Source: Sphingomicrobium lutaoense (GTDB taxonomy: Bacteria > Pseudomonadota > Alphaproteobacteria > Sphingomonadales > Sphingomonadaceae). From it: a DNA stretch of 64,000 nucleotides. Both the position numbers and the translations under genes were made by a program. The first letter of the stretch is position 1. Each line of letters begins with the position of its first letter. Shown here one piece after another: positions 58,327 to 64,000 of this stretch. The notes under the pieces are model-generated. The model had not been told where the DNA came from and did not search any database. It worked only from the letters and a program-made list of their open reading frames with translations. The stretch spans positions 815,317-879,316 of the forward strand of contig NZ_JACICF010000001.1 in assembly GCF_014195685.1 (NCBI RefSeq), written 5' to 3'.

Positions 58327-60582
58327 ATGGATGCTGCGCGTTCCGATTCTGACCTGATGAGCGACGACCGGCCGCGCTATGATCGCTGGCTGAATATCGC
58401 GACATGGGTGGCCGCGGCTTTCCTCGTCATTATGCTCGTCATTTCGGGCGACCTCCTCCTTCACGACCATGAAGACCAGGCCCTGGTGGACCTGCCGACC
58501 GTCGCCTTGCTGATGATCGGGACGCTCATCCCAGCGATCGTCCTCATGGTGCTGCTTTCGCGCAAGGTCGCGCAGCGCAAGGGATTCAAGCAGGGGCTGG
58601 GTTCGGGACGGCTGCACACGCGGCTGGTCGCGCTCTTTTCGATCATCGCGGCGGTGCCGACCGTTCTCGTCGCCATCTTCGCCACCCTGCTCATCCAGTC
58701 GGGGCTCGAATTCTGGTTTTCCGACCGCCCGCGCACCTTGCTCGAAAATACGCAGAGCATGGGACAGGCGGTGCTCGAGGCCGAATATTTCGACGTTTCG
58801 GACGAAGCGGTGGCGATGGCCAACGATCTCGTCGTGTTGGGGCTCGAAGAAGGCCTCGCGCTCGACAGTCCGGTTTTCGAGGAACTGGTCGCCTACCAGC
58901 TCTATGTCCGCAGCCTGTTCGAAGGCGCGGTGATCGTCGTCGACGAGGAGAAACAGGTCCGCGCCTATGCCGTCATCAACGAATATGATGGCATGCTCAC
59001 CCCCGAGCGCATCATCCCCGCGATCGAGGAACTCGGACCCAGCGTCGAAGGCGAGGGCGATACGGTCGCGGTCGAGGAACAGGGGAGGGTGCAGGTCATT
59101 ACGCCGCTCCCCGGGGTCGAGAATGCCTTCCTGTTCGTCTCGCGCGATGTCGATCCCGTCCTCAGCGAACAGATGGCACGCACCAACAGCATCATCGCCA
59201 ATTATGAAGAGCTGATCCAGGAATCGCGGCGCAACCAGCTGCAGTTCAATGCCGCCCTGCTGTTCGGTTCGATCTTCATCGTCGGGCTGGCGATTGCCGC
59301 CGCGCTCAAGCTCGCCGACCGGCTGGCGCGCCCCATCGGTCAATTGGTCGAAGCCGCCAACCGCGTCGAGGAAGGCGATTTTTCCGCGCGCGTCCCCGAG
59401 ATCGACACCACCGACGAAGTCGCCACTCTGGCCGCGGCATTCAACCGGATGACCTACCGGATCGAGGAGCAGACGGGCGCCTTGCTGACTGCCAACGACC
59501 AGCTCGACACCCGCCGCGCCTTCATCGAGGCGGTACTGTCGTCGGTTACCGCGGGCGTGATCGCGCTCGACAACAATAATCACATCCTGCTCACGAACCG
59601 CTCGGCTTCGGCGCTTCTGGGCGACGAAGGGCTCGAAGGGCGAGAGCTGCATGACGTCTCGGCGGAGCTGGACGAATTCATGGCGGGCGAAGCGCAGGAA
59701 GCCAATGCGATCATTCCATCGGAAAGCGGGCAGCGCACGCTGGCGGTGAAACGGGTGCGCTACGAGGACGGCGCGGTGCTGACCTTCGACGACATCACCG
59801 ACCAATTGTCGGACCAGCGCCGCGCGGCATGGTCGGACATTGCCCGTCGCATCGCGCATGAAATCAAGAACCCCCTGACTCCGATCCAGCTCGCCGCAGA
59901 ACGGCTCGAGCGTCGCTATGGCAAGGAAATCGGCGACGACACCTTCGGCCGCCTCACCGACACCATCGTCCGGCAGGTCGGCGACCTTCGCCGGATGGTC
60001 GACGAGTTCAGCAATTTTGCGCGGATGCCCAAGCCCGTGTTCCGCGACGAGAATGTCCATGACATCGCCCGCGCCGCGCTGTTCCTGCATGAAGTCGCGC
60101 ATCCCGGGGTCAATTTCTCGATGGAGCCGGCGCATGGTGAGATGCGCATGGTCTGCGACCGGCGCCAGCTCTCCCAGGCGCTCACAAACATCGTCAAGAA
60201 TGCGGTCGAAGCAATCGAGGCGCGGCGCAAGCTGGGGCAGGAGCATGAGGAAGGCGATTGCGTCGAACTCAAGATGCGGCGCGAGGGCGGTGAATTGATC
60301 ATCGACGTCACCGACACCGGCGTCGGCCTTCCCGAAGATCGTGAACGGCTCACCGAACCCTATATGACGACGCGTGTGCGCGGCACCGGCCTCGGCCTCG
60401 CGATCGTCAAGAAGATCGTCGAGGAGCATGAAGGCGAGATCGCCTTCCTCGACCGCATCGGAGGCGGCACCCATGTCCGCATCCTGTTCCATGCCGACCG
60501 CCTGGCCGGCATGGCCACCGACAGTCCCGCCGCCGACATGATCAAGCGCGGCGACGACCATGAATATGATGAGGAAAGCTGA
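58327..60582 (+). CDS. ntrY: Membrane sensor histidine kinase NtrY
   Basis: Sensor kinase of 751 residues: transmembrane helices near 25-45, 55-80 and 95-120, an extracytoplasmic segment to about 300, another helix, a HAMP domain (LARPIGQLVEAANRVEEGD), a PAS domain, a HisKA H-box (ARRIAHEIKNPLTPIQLAAERL) and an HATPase domain (N-box LTNIVKNAVEAI; DTGVGLP; GTGLGLAIVKKI). It pairs with NtrX. ATG 58327 follows GGGAG; the ATG overlaps an in-frame GTG at 58324. The stop overlaps the ntrX ATG. Confidence 0.96.
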   Translation: MDAARSDSDLMSDDRPRYDRWLNIATWVAAAFLVIMLVISGDLLLHDHEDQALVDLPTVALLMIGTLIPAIVLMVLLSRKVAQRKGFKQGLGSGRLHTRLVALFSIIAAVPTVLVAIFATLLIQSGLEFWFSDRPRTLLENTQSMGQAVLEAEYFDVSDEAVAMANDLVVLGLEEGLALDSPVFEELVAYQLYVRSLFEGAVIVVDEEKQVRAYAVINEYDGMLTPERIIPAIEELGPSVEGEGDTVAVEEQGRVQVITPLPGVENAFLFVSRDVDPVLSEQMARTNSIIANYEELIQESRRNQLQFNAALLFGSIFIVGLAIAAALKLADRLARPIGQLVEAANRVEEGDFSARVPEIDTTDEVATLAAAFNRMTYRIEEQTGALLTANDQLDTRRAFIEAVLSSVTAGVIALDNNNHILLTNRSASALLGDEGLEGRELHDVSAELDEFMAGEAQEANAIIPSESGQRTLAVKRVRYEDGAVLTFDDITDQLSDQRRAAWSDIARRIAHEIKNPLTPIQLAAERLERRYGKEIGDDTFGRLTDTIVRQVGDLRRMVDEFSNFARMPKPVFRDENVHDIARAALFLHEVAHPGVNFSMEPAHGEMRMVCDRRQLSQALTNIVKNAVEAIEARRKLGQEHEEGDCVELKMRREGGELIIDVTDTGVGLPEDRERLTEPYMTTRVRGTGLGLAIVKKIVEEHEGEIAFLDRIGGGTHVRILFHADRLAGMATDSPAADMIKRGDDHEYDEES

Positions 60583-61964
60583 TGGCGCTTGAAGTTCTTG
60601 TAGTCGACGACGAGGCCGACATTCGCGAACTGGTTTCCGGCGTGCTGGAAGACGAAGGCTACCAGGTGCGCACCGCGGGCGACAGCGCCAGCGCGCTCGA
60701 CGCCATCGAACACCGCCGTCCCCAGCTGGCGCTGCTCGATGTCTGGTTGCAGGGCTCCAAGCTCGACGGTCTCCAGTTGCTCGAGGAAATCAAACGCCGC
60801 GACGCGACGCTCCCCGTCATCATGATCAGCGGTCATGGCAATCTCGATACCGCCGTCGCAGCAGTCCGGGCGGGCGCGGTCGATTTCATCGAAAAGCCCT
60901 TCGAGGCCGAAAAACTGCTGCACCTCGTCGCCCGCGCCACCGAGACCGATCGTTTGCGCCGTGAAAACGAGCAGCTGAAGGCGCAGGCCGGCCAGGAAGA
61001 ACAACTCGACGGCACCTCTGCCGCCCTCAATGCCGTCCGCGCCACGCTGAAGCGCGTCGCTCCCACGGGAAGCCGGGTGATGATCACCGGACCCGCGGGT
61101 GTGGGCAAGGAAATCGCCGCACGCACCATTCACCAATGGAGCCCGCGCGCCGCTGCGCCCTTCGTCACCGTTTCCTCGGCGATGATGGCGCCCGAACGGG
61201 TCGAGGAAGAGTTGTTCGGCGCCGAACGCGACGGCGTGGCGCGCCCGGGCCTCATGGAGCAAGCGCATGGCGGCACGCTGTTCCTCGACGAGATCGCCGA
61301 CATGCCGATGAACACGCAGGCAAAGATCCTGCGCGTGCTCACCGACCAGAGCTACACCCGCGTCGGTGGCCAGCGCCCGGTGAAGGTCGACGTGCGCGTG
61401 CTCTCGGCCACATCGCGCGACCTGCAGGCTGAAATCGACGCCGGCCGCTTCCGCGAGGATCTCTTCTATCGCCTCAATGTCGTGCCGGTGCGCATCCCGC
61501 CGCTTTCCGAACGGCGCGAGGACATTCCCGTGCTGGTCGACCATTTCCTCGCCCGCTTTGCCGCCGATCGCCGCATGGCGCCGCCGCGCGTTTCGGACGA
61601 GGCGCTGGCCGCGCTGCAGGCGCACGACTGGCCCGGCAATGTCCGCCAGCTTCGCAACATCATCGAGCGCACGATGATCCTCATGCCCGGCGACCGCGCC
61701 GACTGTATCGAGATCGACCTGCTACCGCCCGAAGTCACCGACAGCGGAAATACCTCCGGCAGCATCACCTCGTCGGCCGCGATCATGGGCTCGCCGCTCC
61801 GCGAAGCACGCGAGAATTTCGAGCGCGAATATCTCAAAATCCAGATTCGCCGTTTTTCAGGGAATATTTCCCGCACTGCCGCGTTTATCGGCATGGAGCG
61901 CTCGGCGCTTCACCGGAAATTGAAAGCGCTGGGCATCAATGAGAAGCGCGGCGAAGAAAAGTAA
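60582..61964 (+). CDS. ntrX: Response regulator NtrX (sigma-54-type, lacking GAFTGA)
   Basis: Protein of 460 residues with a receiver domain (phospho-acceptor Asp near 53 in LALLDVWLQG), an AAA+ domain with Walker A GPAGVGKE, Walker B GGTLFLDEI and arginine-finger region FREDLFYRLNVVPV, and a C-terminal Fis-type helix-turn-helix (NISRTAAFIGMERSALHRKL). The GAFTGA loop that contacts sigma-54 is replaced (ELFGAERDGVARPGLMEQ), as in other alphaproteobacterial NtrX, so it probably acts as a conventional regulator. Coupled to ntrY. Confidence 0.96.
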   Translation: MALEVLVVDDEADIRELVSGVLEDEGYQVRTAGDSASALDAIEHRRPQLALLDVWLQGSKLDGLQLLEEIKRRDATLPVIMISGHGNLDTAVAAVRAGAVDFIEKPFEAEKLLHLVARATETDRLRRENEQLKAQAGQEEQLDGTSAALNAVRATLKRVAPTGSRVMITGPAGVGKEIAARTIHQWSPRAAAPFVTVSSAMMAPERVEEELFGAERDGVARPGLMEQAHGGTLFLDEIADMPMNTQAKILRVLTDQSYTRVGGQRPVKVDVRVLSATSRDLQAEIDAGRFREDLFYRLNVVPVRIPPLSERREDIPVLVDHFLARFAADRRMAPPRVSDEALAALQAHDWPGNVRQLRNIIERTMILMPGDRADCIEIDLLPPEVTDSGNTSGSITSSAAIMGSPLREARENFEREYLKIQIRRFSGNISRTAAFIGMERSALHRKLKALGINEKRGEEK

Positions 61965-61975
61965 GCTCATGCACG

Positions 61976-62407
61976 ATGGCGCACAGTCAGTCAGAATTAC
62001 AGTCAGCCTTCCTCAACGCGTGCCGCAAGCAACGTCTTTCGGTGAGCATGTATCTCATGAAGGGGGTCCGCCTTCAGGGGCAGATCACGGGGTTCGGCAG
62101 CTATTCGCTCGTCCTCCGGCGCGGCGGGCAGGAGCAGCTCGTCTACAAGCATAGCGTCTGTTCGATCGTCCCCGCCGAGCGGCCCGACCTCGAACTTCCG
62201 ACCCATCGCGGCGACAGTCTCCAGGACGGCTTTCTCGATCGCCACGTCGATGTAGGAATGACGGTCTTCCTTACGAACGGCGTTCTCCTGAAAGGCCGCC
62301 TCGTCGCCCATGACGCATTTTCGCTCCTCCTGGAAACGGGTGAGGGGCCGCAACTCTTGTTCAAGCATGCCGTCTCCACGCTCCAGCCCGACGGGAAACA
62401 GGCGTGA
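61976..62407 (+). CDS. hfq: RNA chaperone Hfq, tandem double-domain form
   Basis: Protein of 143 residues made of two Hfq (Sm1/Sm2) domains in one chain. Domain 1 (about 8-66): LQSAFLNACRKQR, VSMYLMKGVRLQGQI, LVYKHSVCSIVP. Domain 2 (about 82-138): LQDGFLDRHVDVG, VFLTNGVLLKGRL, LLFKHAVSTLQP. Domain 1 keeps the basic rim motif (RKQR) and YKHS; domain 2 has FKHA but no rim arginines. Three chains would give a six-domain ring. ATG 61976. It lies between ntrX and hflX, the usual place of hfq. Confidence 0.95.
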   Translation: MAHSQSELQSAFLNACRKQRLSVSMYLMKGVRLQGQITGFGSYSLVLRRGGQEQLVYKHSVCSIVPAERPDLELPTHRGDSLQDGFLDRHVDVGMTVFLTNGVLLKGRLVAHDAFSLLLETGEGPQLLFKHAVSTLQPDGKQA

Positions 62408-63702
62408 GCATCTTCAACCGCGACGAAGATGACGGCATCGTCCATGGCGAACGGGCATTGCTCGCGGTTCCCGAAATCGCGCGCCAACCTGCATCGCGTT
62501 CCGCCGACGCGCGGATCGAGGAGGCAACGGGCCTTGCCGAGGCGATCGGCATCGAGGTGGTGGAGGCCGGCGCCTACCGCATCCGCAACGTCAAGCCCGC
62601 AAGCCTTTTCGGCATGGGCCAGGCCGAGGAAATCGCCGAGCGCGCCGAGGAAGCGAAAGCGGGCCTCATCATTGTCGATGGCGCGCTGACGCCCGTTCAG
62701 CAGAAGACGCTGGAGGAAGCGACCAAGCGCAAGGTGATCGACCGCACCGGCCTCATTCTCGAGATCTTTGGCGAACGCGCTGCGACCGCCGAAGGGCGGC
62801 TTCAGGTCGAACTTGCCCATCTCGACTATCAGGCGGGCCGACTGGTGCGCAGCTGGACCCACCTCGAAAGACAGCGCGGCGGCTTCGGCTTTCTCGGCGG
62901 TCCCGGCGAAACCCAGATCGAGGCCGACCGGCGCATGATCCGCGACCGGATGGCCAAGATCCGGCGCGAGCTCGAACAGGTGCGCAAGACTCGCGGCCTG
63001 CACCGCGAAAGGCGCCAGCGGGCGCCTTGGCCGGTGGTCGCGCTCGTGGGTTACACCAACGCAGGGAAGTCCACTCTTTTCAACCGCTTGACTCGCGCTT
63101 CTGTGATGGCGGAAGATCTTTTGTTCGCCACGCTCGACCCGACCATGCGCGAAATCTCGATCCCGGGGCATAGCAAGGTGATCCTCTCGGACACGGTGGG
63201 TTTCGTGTCCGACCTGCCGACCCAGCTGGTCGCGGCCTTCCGCGCGACGCTTGAGGAAGTTGCCTCGGCGGACCTTATCCTTCACGTCCGCGACATTTCG
63301 CACGGCGACAGCGAGGCCCAGGCCGACGATGTCGAGGCCGTGCTCACCGACCTCGGGCTGGAGGGGGAGGGGGCACCGCCCCGCCTCGAAATCTGGAACA
63401 AGATCGACCTTCTGAACGAGGAGCGCCGCGAACAGCTTTCGCATGAAGCCGCGCGGCGCGAGGACGTGATCGCGATCAGCGCGGTGACAGGGGAAGGCGT
63501 GGACGCGATGCTCGAGATGATCGGCCAGCGGCTGACCCCCGAGACGCGTCGCTATGAAATCCGCATCCCCGCGAGTGACGGCGCACGGATCAGCTGGCTG
63601 CACCGCCGTGGCAAGGTGCGCGAAAGCCGCATGGAAGATGACGTCATGACGCTAGATGTCGAGCTTTCCACGGAGGCAAAGGCGCGGTTCGACGCACTTT
63701 AG
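62404..63702 (+). CDS. hflX: GTPase HflX
   Basis: Ribosome-binding GTPase of 432 residues that can split stalled or heat-damaged ribosomes. HflX N-terminal domain (VDGALTPVQQKTLEEATK), GRLQVELAHLDYQ, the GPGETQIEADRR motif, G1 GYTNAGKST, G3 DTVGFVSDLP and G4 WNKIDL. The start is GTG 62404, overlapping the hfq stop. The last bases overlap the convergent mazG stop. Confidence 0.96.
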   Translation: MSIFNRDEDDGIVHGERALLAVPEIARQPASRSADARIEEATGLAEAIGIEVVEAGAYRIRNVKPASLFGMGQAEEIAERAEEAKAGLIIVDGALTPVQQKTLEEATKRKVIDRTGLILEIFGERAATAEGRLQVELAHLDYQAGRLVRSWTHLERQRGGFGFLGGPGETQIEADRRMIRDRMAKIRRELEQVRKTRGLHRERRQRAPWPVVALVGYTNAGKSTLFNRLTRASVMAEDLLFATLDPTMREISIPGHSKVILSDTVGFVSDLPTQLVAAFRATLEEVASADLILHVRDISHGDSEAQADDVEAVLTDLGLEGEGAPPRLEIWNKIDLLNEERREQLSHEAARREDVIAISAVTGEGVDAMLEMIGQRLTPETRRYEIRIPASDGARISWLHRRGKVRESRMEDDVMTLDVELSTEAKARFDAL

Positions 63703-64000
63703 CGCTTGGCCGCCTGCCACAAGGCTTCCTTGTCATCGAGGGGCATTTCCTCGAAACCGGGCTCGGTCTCGATGGCGCGAAATCTCCTCTCGAACTTGCG
63801 ATTGGCCTGCCGAAGCGCTTCCTCGCTGTCGACTCCCAGGAAACGAGCGAGATTGACCACGGCGAACAGGAGGTCTCCGATTTCCTCCTGTCTCTCTTCG
63901 TCGGTCCGCGCCGCTTCGACTTCGGCTAGCTCCTCGTGGATCTTGGCCTTGGCGCCCGAAGCATCCGGCCAGTCGAAGCCGGTCCGCGCGGCGCGCTTCT
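63699..64000 (-). CDS. mazG: Nucleoside triphosphate pyrophosphohydrolase MazG, C-terminal part (cut by window edge)
   Basis: About 100 residues from the C-terminus of MazG, which hydrolyses NTPs and dNTPs to monophosphates. The visible motifs are HEELAEVEAA, EEIGDLLFAVVNLARFLG and ANRKFERRF with metal-binding Glu/Asp residues. The frame continues past base 64000. It converges on hflX with a 4-base overlap. A mazG next to hflX and hfq is common in alphaproteobacteria. Confidence 0.93.
   Translation of the reverse strand, partial: KRAARTGFDWPDASGAKAKIHEELAEVEAARTDEERQEEIGDLLFAVVNLARFLGVDSEEALRQANRKFERRFRAIETEPGFEEMPLDDKEALWQAAKR

Noticed and set aside
58189-60561. A 790-codon open frame on the minus strand opposite ntrY.
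   Set aside because: ntrY is full length with all kinase motifs; the antisense frame shows no recognisable motif.

Overview
This 64 kb window is a contiguous piece of a GC-rich alphaproteobacterial chromosome, most likely from the order Sphingomonadales. The indications are the protein sequences, the fused IspDF, the pyruvate dehydrogenase E1-beta with an N-terminal lipoyl domain, a duplicated-domain Hfq of the kind reported in sphingomonads, the CoQ10/LipA/CinA neighbourhood, and GGAAC-type (EcfG-like) promoters. No insertion sequence, prophage, CRISPR array, plasmid gene or rRNA was found. The window is almost entirely core genome, with small lineage-specific stress and regulatory islands.

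Layout. 1-6.9 kb: 5' part of dnaG, a YqeY-like gene, carAB, greA and a rhomboid protease. 7.0-9.1 kb: leftward group of small envelope/stress proteins (phage-holin-like, DUF3618-like, coiled-coil) behind a GGAAC promoter. 9.2-14.6 kb: eno, ftsB, pdhA, pdhB, a squalene/phytoene-synthase-like gene and an EF-hand gene; the last two lack a normal start codon. 14.6-20.2 kb: trmFO, a host-attachment-family gene, gyrA and yaaA on the minus strand. 20.4-23.4 kb: a TPR protein, an unusual histidine kinase and two convergent tRNA genes. 23.5-28.4 kb: M28-type peptidase, radical SAM protein, lytic transglycosylase and a divergent uracil-DNA glycosylase-like protein, all minus strand. 28.5-35.1 kb: ETF-ubiquinone oxidoreductase, TPR protein, ispE, nnr and an RlmD-type methyltransferase, tightly coupled. 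35.1-39.5 kb: two MAPEG paralogues, a deoxyhypusine-synthase homologue and an ornithine-decarboxylase-type enzyme (a polyamine pair), and a threonine/serine dehydratase.

39.5-45.6 kb: small genes, an alpha/beta hydrolase, two overlapping cysteine desulfurases with a 2Fe-2S ferredoxin, the SRP RNA, dnaX and ybaB. 45.6-49.4 kb: acyl-CoA synthetase and ettA. 49.4-53.4 kb: stress-type island with coiled-coil proteins, two PPOX-family proteins, a NYN-LOTUS protein, a glycine-zipper lipoprotein and a hairpin-rich non-coding gap. 53.5-64 kb: carbonic anhydrase, lipA, coq10-like, cinA-like, ispDF, dusB, ntrYX, double-domain hfq, hflX and the 3' part of mazG.

Functional links: IspE and IspDF belong to the non-mevalonate isoprenoid pathway. 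PdhAB and LipA meet at lipoylated pyruvate dehydrogenase. The cysteine desulfurases and ferredoxin can serve Fe-S enzymes such as LipA, ETF-QO, RlmD and the radical SAM protein. The most noteworthy features are the two-domain Hfq with an asymmetric rim, three candidate general-stress promoters, the hairpin-rich non-coding locus at 49.8-50.05 kb, the polyamine gene pair with a candidate leader, and two adjacent genes with no canonical start.
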